Notes: generated by a model from the sequence alone, not told the origin. 64,000 nucleotides of DNA from Coleofasciculus sp040219735 (GCA_040219735.1 JAVJRX010000134.1); one strand, 5' to 3'. Counted from the stretch's first letter, positions 44,401 to 53,467 are shown. A program made the numbers and translations.

Positions 44401-47062
44401 TAGCTTTAATATTAGCGATCGCAAACAGGTTGAGAAAACCTTGCAGCTGCAAGCCGCCGCGATGACAGCCGCTACCGATGGGATTGGGATTTTGAATCAG
44501 CAGGGGGAGTATGTCTCTCTTAACCAGGCGCACGCCGAAATCTTTGGCTATGATAACGCTACCCAACTCCTCGGTCAAAATTGGCAGGCGCTGTACGAGG
44601 CTAGCGAATATCAACGACTACTAGAAGATTCTCTATCATTATTGCCTCAGCAGGGATATTGTCGCACCGAAGCCCAAGGTTTACGCCGTGACGGTAGCAC
44701 ATTTCCCCATGAAGTCTCGGTCACGTTATTACCCGGAGGAGAAAGAATTTGTATTGTTCGCGACATTACTGAACGCAAGCAAGCCGAAGCTGCACTACGA
44801 GAAAGTCAGCATTTTGTTCAACGTATTGCTGAAGCCTCTCCCAATCTTTTATATATTTTTGATTTAACTGAACAACGCAATATCTACGCCAACCGGGAAA
44901 TGGCAGCGTTTTTAGGGTATACTGCAGAACAAATTTACGCCATGGGTGAAAACCTTCTACCCACCCTCATCCATCCAGAGGATTTAGCCCGATTACCCGC
45001 CTATTTCCAACAAGTTCAAAACGCAGCCGATGGAGAAATCTTTGAAATCGAGTACCGAGTCAGAGATGCTAATGGAGAATGGCACACGCTTTTGGGTCGA
45101 GAAACCCCCTTTGCTAGAACCGCTGACGGTATGGTTACCCAGCTTTTGGGTACCGCCACAGACATCACCGAACGCCAACAGATAGAAGCCGCATTACAAG
45201 AGAGTGAACAGCGCTATGAGTTAGCGACTCGTGCGGCAAAGGTAGGAGTTTGGGAATGGAATCTACAGACTAATGAATTTTATATCGACCCCACAATTAA
45301 GGCAATTCTCGGTTACACCGAGGCAGAAATTGCCAATGATTTGAACCATTGGACAACCTATATTCATCCTGATGATCAGTCGGTTGTCCTCGCCGCCGCC
45401 CAATCACATTTAGCGGGAGTTTCTCCAGAGTACCGAGTTGAACATCGAATGCTGCACAAAGATGGCTCAATTCGTTGGATTATTGTGCGGGGACAAGCCA
45501 TCCGAGATGCCCAAGGAAAGGGTATCCGTATGGTTGGCACGAATACTGATATCACCGAACGCAAATTAGCTGAAATCGCCCTACAAGAGGCAAAAGAAGC
45601 CGCCGATGCCGCTAACCGGGCAAAAAGCACATTCCTGGCAAATATGAGTCATGAATTGCGAAGTCCCCTCAACGCTATTTTGGGGTTTGCTCAACTGATG
45701 AGTAATAGTGTCACTCTTCCTCGCCAGTACCAAGACAATCTACGGATTATTCACAATAGTGGAGAACATTTACTGACACTAATTAACCAGGTTTTAGATT
45801 TATCTAAAATTGAGGCGGGACGCATTACCCTGAATGAAACTACATTTAACTTGCATCATCTGTTGCGTGAAGTTGAAGATATGTTTCGACTCAAGGCAGA
45901 TGAAAACGGCTTACAATTGGGTTTTAACTGTGCGGCTGATGTTCCCCACACCATCCAAACCGATGAAATTAAGTTACGCCAAGTCTTAATTAATCTCCTG
46001 AGTAATGCGATTAAATTTACTTCAGCAGGAAGTGTGGTTGTAAATGTTGCCTCACAAAGGACAAATGACCGAAGAGAGGTAGAAATATATGAGAACAGTT
46101 TAGCCAGAAAAATAACCCTTCATTTTGAAATCAAAGATACCGGATGTGGTATTGATGCTGATGAATTAGAGAGTATCTTTGAAGCCTTTGTGCAAAGCCA
46201 AAGTGGAGTGCAATCCCAGAACGGAACAGGTTTAGGGCTGCCGATTACGCGCAAGTTTATTCAACTCATGGGCGGAGAAATCACGGTGGAAAGTCAAGTT
46301 AGACTGGGTACAACCTTTACATTTGATATTCAAGCCCAGGTAATCGATGTCACTCCCAGCACACCCCAAACGACTCCCTGTCGCGTCATTGCCCTTGCAC
46401 CCAATCAACCCCACTATCGGATTTTGATTGTGGATGATCAAGTGGAAAACCGTCAACTATTGATGCAATTGCTTCATCCCTTGGGCTTTGAACTCCAAGA
46501 GGCTAGTAACGGTAAAGAGGCGATTGAGATTTGGCATCATTGGCAACCTCATTTAATTTTAATGGATTTGCGGATGCCGGGAATGGATGGCTACGCTGTT
46601 ACCCAACAAATCCGACAGTGTAGAGACGTGCCATGGCGCGTCTGTTCCCCAATAATCATTGCTCTAAGTGCTAGTGTAATAGAAGAAGAACGGTTAAAAG
46701 CGTTAGAGGTGGGTTGCACGGCTTTCATTGCCAAACCGTTTCACGAATCTGATTTATTTGCAGCCATACGCCAACATCTGAAAGTCAATTTTATTTGTGA
46801 CGAACCGGAGCAAATTACAGGGCAAACGGAGACAGTTGTCTTAACATCTGATGATTTGGCTATCCTGCCTATTGATTGGTTAGCATCGTTGCACCAAGCT
46901 ACCCTTGAGGGAGATTTTGAGCAGATGTTAAGCTTAATTGATCAAATCCAGGCTCAGGATAATAATCTAGCCCATACTCTTGCTCACTTGGCTAAGAATT
47001 TTCAGTTTGAACGATTACTCGATTTAACCGAACCTTGGTCAACTATAACTGATAAATTATGA
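41384..47062 (+). CDS. Very large PAS/GAF hybrid histidine kinase
   Basis: A 1892-aa cytosolic kinase. It opens with the end of a receiver domain (DLYRYICKPW), then a PAS, a GAF domain (residues about 230-390), and about seven PAS/PAC units, each closing with (D/N)ITERK-type sequence. HisKA follows (FLANMSHELRSPLNAI, phospho-His at about 1423), a HATPase with NLLSNAIKFTSAGS and TGLGLPITRKF, a receiver (ILIVDDQVENR, phospho-Asp at about 1728) and a 60-aa C-terminal module (LPIDWLASLHQATLEGDFEQ). Repeats are translated inside: SQRTNDRRE near 46050 and a palindrome at 46619. The true start may be ATG 41540, since TTG 41384 is only where the frame opens after the frameshift. Confidence 0.88.
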   Translation: MGGSSYGINSVDLYRYICKPWQSIDLHLAVKEALRQYHQDQELTQKTAQLDQMNQGLNQAVLITKLQESEHCLKQLLDAVPMGIFVSEADGKLYYVNQTGEQVFGQGMVESMAADQLMETYRVYQAGTDQFYPPNRHPLWQALQGKRVRVDDMEICRRDRTIPLEAWGAPIYDRQGNLTHAIAAFADISQRQQAERVLADYNQSLEQQVAAQTIAPDSRDRKQAEATLKIRARQQAAIAQFGQTALVETDVSQLMDQAVTLLAQTLEVNYAKVLQLLPDGETLFLKAAVGWQGELVSHVTISTEGYILPHNEPVIVEDLRTETRFGGSRLLQDQGIISGISVIIPDRAQPFGVLGVYTSQPRQFSQDDVHFLQGIAYILATAIDRQRADIALRQSEARNQAIIDAIPDLMFRLNADGMITDYIAPGDRLDLIYPTCDRIGSSIHDCLPSDVAQTCLYHLHQALLREETQIYEQHHWSNGKLHYEEVRVVVTRDNEALFIIRDISQRKQAEAQIAFQASLLDQVSNAVIATDLAGTIIYTNQFAQGLYQLNPETILGQSILDVTVLPQDQALAQEILAGVQENGYWEGEFTVKCQDGSTFPVYATNTLIRDHQGNHIGYVGVSTDISTQKQAEEQLRQSKHFIEQIAAASPYCLYIYDLIENRNIYSNQEIATILGYTPAQIQAMGENFISSLLHPDDFTIVSEKWQKLANAADGEIFELEYRMQDAQGKWHTLWGRETVFARTPDGTVKQVIGTAIDITERKQAEVALRNSEQLYRTMARHFPNGAIFLFDHNLRYLVADGQGLGSSGSGYSRNVLEGKTIWEALSDSESALVEPLYRNALAGIEQTLEIPYHNCIHLVQTRAVQNDTGEIIAGMVVVQDITERKQAEKSLREREAFLRSIYDGIEAAVFIVDVQELGEFRYVSINPAHERMSGLLSSQISGKTPQEAFIPEVAQAVSERYHACVEAGEQITYEECRQIQGQKTWWITNLTPLRDSNWRIYRLIGTSFNISDRKQVEKTLQLQAAAMTAATDGIGILNQQGEYVSLNQAHAEIFGYDNATQLLGQNWQALYEASEYQRLLEDSLSLLPQQGYCRTEAQGLRRDGSTFPHEVSVTLLPGGERICIVRDITERKQAEAALRESQHFVQRIAEASPNLLYIFDLTEQRNIYANREMAAFLGYTAEQIYAMGENLLPTLIHPEDLARLPAYFQQVQNAADGEIFEIEYRVRDANGEWHTLLGRETPFARTADGMVTQLLGTATDITERQQIEAALQESEQRYELATRAAKVGVWEWNLQTNEFYIDPTIKAILGYTEAEIANDLNHWTTYIHPDDQSVVLAAAQSHLAGVSPEYRVEHRMLHKDGSIRWIIVRGQAIRDAQGKGIRMVGTNTDITERKLAEIALQEAKEAADAANRAKSTFLANMSHELRSPLNAILGFAQLMSNSVTLPRQYQDNLRIIHNSGEHLLTLINQVLDLSKIEAGRITLNETTFNLHHLLREVEDMFRLKADENGLQLGFNCAADVPHTIQTDEIKLRQVLINLLSNAIKFTSAGSVVVNVASQRTNDRREVEIYENSLARKITLHFEIKDTGCGIDADELESIFEAFVQSQSGVQSQNGTGLGLPITRKFIQLMGGEITVESQVRLGTTFTFDIQAQVIDVTPSTPQTTPCRVIALAPNQPHYRILIVDDQVENRQLLMQLLHPLGFELQEASNGKEAIEIWHHWQPHLILMDLRMPGMDGYAVTQQIRQCRDVPWRVCSPIIIALSASVIEEERLKALEVGCTAFIAKPFHESDLFAAIRQHLKVNFICDEPEQITGQTETVVLTSDDLAILPIDWLASLHQATLEGDFEQMLSLIDQIQAQDNNLAHTLAHLAKNFQFERLLDLTEPWSTITDKL
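46619..46643. repeat. Palindromic repeat, copy 6 (inside the hybrid kinase receiver)
   Basis: TGTAGAGACGTGCCATGGCG then CGTCT. It is translated as CRDVPWRVC in the receiver domain after QQIRQ, between helix and strand, where receivers normally have a short variable loop. Confidence 0.85.
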
Positions 47063-47148
47063 GTTAATGGAAAGGGAAGGGAAAAAGGAAAAGCTTTAAG
47101 CAAAAAAGATCCTTATTCCCTGAATCCTTACCCCTCAATAAAAAATAA

Positions 47149-48666
47149 ATGCAAAAAATGTCATCCAGCAGTCCCCTTTTAGAACAACTATCGCAATCAC
47201 GAGCTATTGATTGTAATCCCCTGATAGTTACTCCCCAGACGCGGGTAACAGACGTTATTAATTGGCTCAATGAACGTCAGATTAGTTATGCCTTAGTCGT
47301 CAAACGGAAACGGTTAGTGGGTATTTTCACAGAACGGGATTTTGTCCGCATCGCTGCCCAGCAGATACCCCTGGAAAACCTAAGGATTCAAGCCGTGATG
47401 ACTCCTGATCCGGTTACCGTTTCCCTTGACCAAGATCAAGGCGTTTTTTCGATTATTTCCCTGCTACGCCAGCATCATATTCGTCATTTGCCTGTAATCG
47501 ATCAAGAGAGCAAAATTATTGGAGTAATTACGCCTAAAACCATTCGAGAGGTTGTTCAACCCACTGACTTATTGAAGTTCAAACAAGTGGGGGATGCAAT
47601 GAATTCTCAGGTGATTCAGAATTCTGCCACAGCGTCATTACTAGAAATTACCCAGCAAATGGTTACCCATCATAAAAGCTGCATCGTGATTACGGAAACT
47701 CAAAACGAAGCGGATATTGTTCCCGTGGGAATTATTACAGAACGGGATATTATTCAGTTTAAAAATAGGGGGATTGATTTCGCTAATACTCCCGCGAAAA
47801 CAGTGATGAGTAATCCCCTAATTCCGATTAAAGTTAGTGATTCAATGATGCTGGCAAATGAAATAATGAAATGCCACAAAATCCGCCGTTTAGTGGTTGT
47901 AGATGAAGCCGGAAGACTAGCAGGAATCATCACCCAAAGTACAATCATAGAAGCGCTAAACCCCATAGAACTGTATGCTACAATTGAACTTCTGCGTAAA
48001 CAAGTGGATGAGCGAACCCAGGAGTTAAGTCAACTCAATGAGAAATTGCAGCAAAAACTCTGCCAATATGGCAAGTTAGAAGCACAACTGCAACAAGCCA
48101 AAGACGAAGCCGCCGCCGCTAACCAAGTTAAACGTGCCTTCTTAGCCAATTTAAACCATGAATTTAGAACACCACTCCACGCGATTCTCGGTTTTTCTCA
48201 ACTGATGCACCGTTCAAAATCCCTCTCCCCCGAAGATCAGAAAAATTTAGGTATCATCTCTAGTGCTGGTAAGCATTTGCTCGAACTGCTGGAAAACTTG
48301 TTGGAATTAACCAAAACTCAGTCCACTCACATTCCGTACAATGAAGTTAATTTTGAGCTGTCTGAGGTGCTACCCAAGGTGCCAGCCTCCCCGGTAACCA
48401 TTACCTTGACGCCAAAGGATATGGCTGATTTACCCAGGGATTGGCAAACCTCGTTCCATCAAGCCACAATTGAAGGAGATTTTGATGTGATGCTGAGCCT
48501 CATCGAGGAAATTCGCGATCGCGATGAGTTCTTAGCCAATTCTCTCTCTACTTTAGCTCATGAATTTCAGTTTGAACGGCTATTAGCTTTGACCAAATCA
48601 ACTACTGATGAACACGATGACTCTGGAGTCAATTCCTTTGTACAAAGGGACAATACTAGCGATTGA
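47149..48666 (+). CDS. CBS-domain protein with HisKA but no ATPase domain
   Basis: A 505-aa protein. Residues of about 15-270 hold four CBS motifs (two pairs; VGIFTERDFV, IGVITPKTI, VGIITERDII, AGIITQSTI). A coiled coil (275-325) leads to a HisKA domain with AFLANLNHEFRTPLHAILGF (phospho-His at about 337). The expected HATPase is absent. After NYNEVNF-like end of HisKA, the chain goes directly into a C-terminal module (LPRDWQTSFHQATIEGDFD, about 428-482) also found at the end of the preceding kinase. It cannot phosphorylate itself; it may be a dimer partner or phospho-acceptor for a neighbour. CBS domains suggest an adenine-nucleotide input. Overlaps the next gene by 59 bases. Confidence 0.85.
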   Translation: MQKMSSSSPLLEQLSQSRAIDCNPLIVTPQTRVTDVINWLNERQISYALVVKRKRLVGIFTERDFVRIAAQQIPLENLRIQAVMTPDPVTVSLDQDQGVFSIISLLRQHHIRHLPVIDQESKIIGVITPKTIREVVQPTDLLKFKQVGDAMNSQVIQNSATASLLEITQQMVTHHKSCIVITETQNEADIVPVGIITERDIIQFKNRGIDFANTPAKTVMSNPLIPIKVSDSMMLANEIMKCHKIRRLVVVDEAGRLAGIITQSTIIEALNPIELYATIELLRKQVDERTQELSQLNEKLQQKLCQYGKLEAQLQQAKDEAAAANQVKRAFLANLNHEFRTPLHAILGFSQLMHRSKSLSPEDQKNLGIISSAGKHLLELLENLLELTKTQSTHIPYNEVNFELSEVLPKVPASPVTITLTPKDMADLPRDWQTSFHQATIEGDFDVMLSLIEEIRDRDEFLANSLSTLAHEFQFERLLALTKSTTDEHDDSGVNSFVQRDNTSD

Positions 48667-51202
48667 TGATACCCCGGATAATTTGCACCTGTTAACCGAG
48701 ATGTTAACCGAGCAAGGGTACAAAATCAGGATTATACCCAATGGTAAACTGGCACTGAGATCTATTGCGAACAGTCCCCCCGATTTAATTTTACTGGATA
48801 TTGTCATGCCAGACATGGACGGCTATCAAGTTTGTCAACAGTTGAAAGCCTCTGTGATCACCCAGAACATTCCGGTAATTTTTTTAAGTGGTTTGAATGA
48901 AACCTTTGATAAGGTGAAAGCCTTTGAAGTCGGTGGCGTCGATTACATTACTAAACCGTTTCAAGTGCAAGAAGTATTAGCCCGGGTTGAGAATCAATTA
49001 CGCCTACAACGGTTACAACAGCAGCTAGCCCAACAAAATATCCAACTGCAACAAGAAATTCAGGAACGCCACCATGCAGAAATTGCTCTGAGTGAGAGTG
49101 AAAAAAAATATCGTCATCTGGTTGAAGCGTCACAAGACTTGATTTGGTCGGTTGATCGGTATGGGTCTTACACCTTTGTTAATCCGATTGTACAACACCT
49201 TTATGGCTATTCTCCAGAGGAAATGCTGGGACGTTCGTTTACCGATTTCCTGTCACCGGAACGCCTGGAACCGGATGTTAATCTTTTTAAGTGTTTACTT
49301 CAGGGACAGTCGGTGTTCCAATATGAAACCACCCATCTAACCAAAGCCGGGGAACCCATTCAATTATTGCTCAACGCGATCGCAGTGGTTGATGACCAAG
49401 GTCAAGTTGTCGGTGTAACGGGTACAGCCAGTGACATCACAGAACGTCAAAAAGCACAAGAAGCATTACGCTTAAGCGAAATCCGGTATCGAGAACTGGT
49501 AGAATTTCAGAAACAAGTCCTCGTCTGTCGCTGGAAACCGGATACCACCCTCACCTTTGTCAACCAGTCTTACTGTCGTTTTTTTGGCAAGTCTCCGGCT
49601 GAACTGATTGGCACAAAATATTTAGAATTACTGCCTGATTCTATTCAAGACCAGATCAGGGATTTTGTCAAATTGCTAGTCAACCATGAATGTCCAGAAA
49701 CCTCCGAACATATCATGATCTCTGATCAGGGAGAACTCCATTGGTTTAAGTGGACTGATCAACCGATTCTGGATGAACAAGGACATATTTTAGAAATTCA
49801 ATCCTTTGGTATTGATATTACCACGCGCAAGCAGGCGGAAGAAAAACTGCGCCTCTCGGAAGAAAATCTAGCTCAAGCTCAACGAATTGCCCACATTGGC
49901 AATTGGGAATTTGATGTTCTCACCAGTCAAATTATCTGGTCAGCCGAACTGTTTCGCATTTTTGGTCTGGAACCCAATCAAACAGAACCCACCTATCAAC
50001 AACTCCTTGACTTTATTCATCCCAATGATCGTTCCCAATTTGAAGAAACCATCAAGCAATCCATTGAGCAAGGACTCTGCTACGAATTAGAGTTTCAGAT
50101 TTTACCGAGAAATCGGACGACAGTTCGACATCTTGAGGTGAGAATTGAACCCATTTTTGATCAGCACTATCGGATAATTAAACTCTTCGGAACGGCTTTA
50201 GATATCACCCAGCGCCAAAAAGCTGAAACCGCTTTGCGACAATCTGAAGCACGAGAACGAGAAAGAGCCCATCAACTCCAACGCACTCTCGAAGAATTAA
50301 AACGCACCCAATCCCAGCTTGTGCAAACGGCAAAAATGTCGAGTCTGGGGCAAATGATCGCGGGAATTGCTCACGAAATTAATAATCCAGTTTCTTTTAT
50401 TTTTGGCAATATCACTATTGGTCGTCAATACTTTAATGATTTGATTCAGCTAATTAATCTTTATCAAGAAACTTATCCCAATCCCCCGGCAACCGTTCAA
50501 GAGATAGCAGAAGCCATTGACTTACAGTTTGTCAAAAAAGATTGGCATAAACTGCTTAACTCTATCCAAGAGGGGGCGGAGCGGATTCATCAGATTATTC
50601 TTTCCCTGAGAAACTTTTCTCGACTCGATGAAGCTGAACTGAAGTCGGTGGATATTCATCAAGGGATAGAAAGCACGCTGTTTATTTTACAGCATCGACT
50701 CAAAAAGCCCGGAAATCGACAGGAAATTCAGGTAATTAAAGAGTATGGTCAACTGCCCCAAGTAACCTGTTATGCGAATCAATTGAATCAGGTGTTTATG
50801 AATATACTGGCTAATGCTATCGACGCCATAGATAGTCACTCGTCACCGGGGGTGATTACAATCAGCACCGAAGTAGCTGGTGCTAACCGACAACGACCCC
50901 CGAAAAATGGAAGCCAGCAGACCGATATTTTGAAGATCCGCATTACTGACAACGGAATTGGCATCTCTGAGGAAGTGCAACCGCAAATTTTTGATCCGTT
51001 TTTTACGACAAAACCTGTAGGCAGTGGTACGGGTTTGGGCTTATCCATTAGCTATCAAATTATCGTTGAGAAACACCAGGGGCAACTCTCTTGTTTGTCT
51101 ACTCCAGGGGAAGGAACAACGTTTATGATCGAGATTCCGCTTAAACCGCGATCGCAACAGCCAAGAGAAATCTGTTTAAATGACATGGATCTGGCGAAGT
51201 AA
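48608..51202 (+). CDS. REC-PAS-histidine kinase
   Basis: An 864-aa cytosolic kinase with an N-terminal receiver: ILAIDDTPDN, phospho-Asp near residue 64 in ILLDIVMPDMDG, SGLNE and KPFQ. Three PAS/PAC units follow (VEASQDLIWSVDRYGSYTFV; VEFQKQVLVCRWKPD; RIAHIGNWEFDV), each closing with DITxRQ/K-type sequence. The kinase core has MIAGIAHEINNPVSFIFGN (phospho-His near 589), NILANAIDAID, ITDNGIGISEEVQPQIFDPF and GTGLGLSISYQI. It starts within the previous gene (ATG 48608 or 48617), so translation is probably coupled. It is complete. The shared direction makes it the likely kinase partner of the ATPase-less CBS-HisKA protein. Confidence 0.9.
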   Translation: MNTMTLESIPLYKGTILAIDDTPDNLHLLTEMLTEQGYKIRIIPNGKLALRSIANSPPDLILLDIVMPDMDGYQVCQQLKASVITQNIPVIFLSGLNETFDKVKAFEVGGVDYITKPFQVQEVLARVENQLRLQRLQQQLAQQNIQLQQEIQERHHAEIALSESEKKYRHLVEASQDLIWSVDRYGSYTFVNPIVQHLYGYSPEEMLGRSFTDFLSPERLEPDVNLFKCLLQGQSVFQYETTHLTKAGEPIQLLLNAIAVVDDQGQVVGVTGTASDITERQKAQEALRLSEIRYRELVEFQKQVLVCRWKPDTTLTFVNQSYCRFFGKSPAELIGTKYLELLPDSIQDQIRDFVKLLVNHECPETSEHIMISDQGELHWFKWTDQPILDEQGHILEIQSFGIDITTRKQAEEKLRLSEENLAQAQRIAHIGNWEFDVLTSQIIWSAELFRIFGLEPNQTEPTYQQLLDFIHPNDRSQFEETIKQSIEQGLCYELEFQILPRNRTTVRHLEVRIEPIFDQHYRIIKLFGTALDITQRQKAETALRQSEARERERAHQLQRTLEELKRTQSQLVQTAKMSSLGQMIAGIAHEINNPVSFIFGNITIGRQYFNDLIQLINLYQETYPNPPATVQEIAEAIDLQFVKKDWHKLLNSIQEGAERIHQIILSLRNFSRLDEAELKSVDIHQGIESTLFILQHRLKKPGNRQEIQVIKEYGQLPQVTCYANQLNQVFMNILANAIDAIDSHSSPGVITISTEVAGANRQRPPKNGSQQTDILKIRITDNGIGISEEVQPQIFDPFFTTKPVGSGTGLGLSISYQIIVEKHQGQLSCLSTPGEGTTFMIEIPLKPRSQQPREICLNDMDLAK

Positions 51203-51446
51203 ATTAGCTAAGGTTTGGGGTGTTCAGGTATCTATCTGTAGGTTGAAGAATTTCTTGCATCTAACGAGCTAAGCTAATAGAAGCTTAAACCAATAATTAA
51301 GCCGTCTATTCAGGATTCACTCCCCTTTTAATTAAAAATCAGGATGAGGGAGTTCAGAGAAAACTTCACCGTTCTCACCTGAGTTAATTCACTTAATTCG
51401 CTGATTGAATTAGTCGTATAGAATTTGTTGACAATTTGGGATAATT

Positions 51447-52109
51447 ATGCGTTTCAAAAATAGAAAAGAAGCAGGTCAAAGACTTGCCAGCGACCTCAAA
51501 GAGTATGCCAACCGCCCCGATGTGATTGTCCTAGCATTACCCCGTGGTGGTGTACCTGTGGCTTATGAAGTGGCGAGAGGACTCAATGCCCCTTTAGATG
51601 TTTGGCTGGTTCGCAAACTGGGTGTACCAGGTCAAGAAGAACTGGCAATGGGCGCGATCGCGAGTGGCGGAACCCGTATTTTAAACCAGGATGTCGTGCG
51701 ATCGCTGCGGGTATCGGAGCAAGCGATTGAGCAAGTGGCGGCGAAAGAGCAAAAAGAATTAGAACGGCGGGAAAAGGCTTACCGACGGGATCGTCCTCCC
51801 CTAGAATTGCGCGATCGCACTGTACTTTTGGTGGATGACGGTTTAGCCACAGGGGCATCGATGCACGCCGCTGCCGTTGCTTTGCGACAGCATGACCCGA
51901 AAAAAATCATTGCGGCTGTCCCCGTTGCTGCGCCAGAAACCTGCCAGGATGTTCAAGTCGAGGTAGACGAAATTATCTGCAGTGAAACACCCCAACCGTT
52001 CTACGCGGTAGGTCTGTGGTACGACAACTTTGACCAAACCACTGACCAAGAAGTGCGTGACTTAATGGAGCGCTCAGCCAGTCAACAAATAGCTGGTTCA
52101 ACTCGATGA
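51447..52109 (+). CDS. Phosphoribosyltransferase-domain protein
   Basis: A 220-aa type I phosphoribosyltransferase fold. The PRPP-binding motif is VLLVDDGLATGASMHAA (about residues 130-146), preceded by LALPRGGVPVAYEVA and followed by VAAPETC. Family members of this kind often sit beside erythromycin-esterase-like genes, as here (17 bases to the next start). The substrate is unknown. It is probably not a nucleobase salvage enzyme, because no base-specific hood is recognised. ATG 51447 gives a start MRFKNRKEAGQRL with good agreement to family starts. Confidence 0.87.
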   Translation: MRFKNRKEAGQRLASDLKEYANRPDVIVLALPRGGVPVAYEVARGLNAPLDVWLVRKLGVPGQEELAMGAIASGGTRILNQDVVRSLRVSEQAIEQVAAKEQKELERREKAYRRDRPPLELRDRTVLLVDDGLATGASMHAAAVALRQHDPKKIIAAVPVAAPETCQDVQVEVDEIICSETPQPFYAVGLWYDNFDQTTDQEVRDLMERSASQQIAGSTR

Positions 52110-52126
52110 TTAGGAGGACTTAGATT

Positions 52127-53467
52127 ATGGTTATCCAAACTCAACTTACTGATGCTGTGCGTCAAGCCGCACATCCTATTTCCGGGACATCATCAGACTA
52201 TGAGGCACTACTCGATCAGATTGGTGATGCTCGTTTTGTCCTCATCGGTGAAGCATCCCACGGCACCCACGAATTTTATCAACAACGAGCCCAAATCACC
52301 AAACGGCTCATCCAAGAAAAGGGATTCACCGCCGTCGCCGTTGAAGCCGATTGGCCCGATGCTTATCGGATTAATCGCTATGTTCGAGGTGTTAGTGATG
52401 ATTCCGATAGTATCGACGCATTAGCAGATTTTCAACGCTTCCCCACTTGGATGTGGCGCAACACCGATGTATTAAATTTTGTCGGTTGGCTGCGAGAGTA
52501 TAATGATGCCTTACCGAAGGATGCCACAAAAGCAGGCTTTTATGGGCTAGATCTGTACAGCCTATATACTTCAATTGAAGCTGTTCTCAAGTATTTAGAT
52601 ACAGTTGATCCAGAAGCCTCCGCCCATGCGCGTTATCGGTACTCCTGTTTCGATCACTTTGGCGAAGATACCCAAAGCTATGGGTACGCCACCAGTTTTG
52701 GCATGGGTGAACCCTGTGAAAATGAGGTGGTTGAGCAACTGGTGGAATTACAACGCCGTGCGGCGGATTATGCACAACGAGATGGGCGTATTCCAGAGGA
52801 TGAGTTCTTCTATGCCGAACAGAATGCCCGGTTGATTAAGAACGCCGAACAATACTATCGTTCCATGTTTCGGGGTCGGATTTCTTCCTGGAATTTACGC
52901 GATCGCCACATGGCGGAAACCCTCAACCAATTGGTAACTCACTTTGAGCAACAGGGTCAACCCACGAAGGTTGTGGTTTGGGAACATAACTCCCACCTCG
53001 GCGACGCCAGAGCCACCGATATGGGCGCGGCTGGGGAACTTAATGTCGGTCAATTGGTGCGTCAGCAATATGAGGGCGATGCCTTCCTGATTGGCTTTAG
53101 TACCTACACCGGAACCGTTACCGCCGCATCCAATTGGGGTGCATCGGCAGAACGCAAGGGAGTGCGTCGGGCATTACCGGAAAGTTATGAAGCCTTGTTT
53201 CATCAGACTGGACAGCCAAATTTTTGGCTAAACTTACAGGAGCAAAACCCCGCCGTGCAAGGGTTACATCAGCCCCGTTTAGAACGTGCGATCGGTGTGA
53301 TTTATCAACCCCAAACTGAACGCATCAGCCATTATTTCCAGGCGCGATTACCGGAACAGTTTGATGCGATGATCCATTTTGACGAGACTCGCGCCGTCGA
53401 ACCCTTAGAACGCACCCCTCAATGGGATCGAGGTGAAGCACCCGAAACCTTCCCTATGGGCGTGTGA
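52127..53467 (+). CDS. Erythromycin esterase family hydrolase
   Basis: A 446-aa protein of the Ere/succinoglycan-biosynthesis superfamily. The active-site motif FVLIGEASHGTHEFYQQRA (about residues 36-54) carries the metal/catalytic Glu and His of Ere enzymes. AVEADWPDAYRINRYVRG and VWEHNSHLGDARATDMG are further signatures. A perfect ribosome site AGGAGG (52112-52117) precedes ATG 52127. The gene is almost certainly co-translated with the upstream phosphoribosyltransferase. Natural substrate is unknown in cyanobacteria; resistance to macrolides cannot be claimed from sequence. Confidence 0.9.
   Translation: MVIQTQLTDAVRQAAHPISGTSSDYEALLDQIGDARFVLIGEASHGTHEFYQQRAQITKRLIQEKGFTAVAVEADWPDAYRINRYVRGVSDDSDSIDALADFQRFPTWMWRNTDVLNFVGWLREYNDALPKDATKAGFYGLDLYSLYTSIEAVLKYLDTVDPEASAHARYRYSCFDHFGEDTQSYGYATSFGMGEPCENEVVEQLVELQRRAADYAQRDGRIPEDEFFYAEQNARLIKNAEQYYRSMFRGRISSWNLRDRHMAETLNQLVTHFEQQGQPTKVVVWEHNSHLGDARATDMGAAGELNVGQLVRQQYEGDAFLIGFSTYTGTVTAASNWGASAERKGVRRALPESYEALFHQTGQPNFWLNLQEQNPAVQGLHQPRLERAIGVIYQPQTERISHYFQARLPEQFDAMIHFDETRAVEPLERTPQWDRGEAPETFPMGV

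Noticed and set aside
52127..53467. Macrolide resistance role for the erythromycin-esterase-like gene
   Set aside because: Family is broad and paired here with a phosphoribosyltransferase; sequence alone gives no support for drug hydrolysis.
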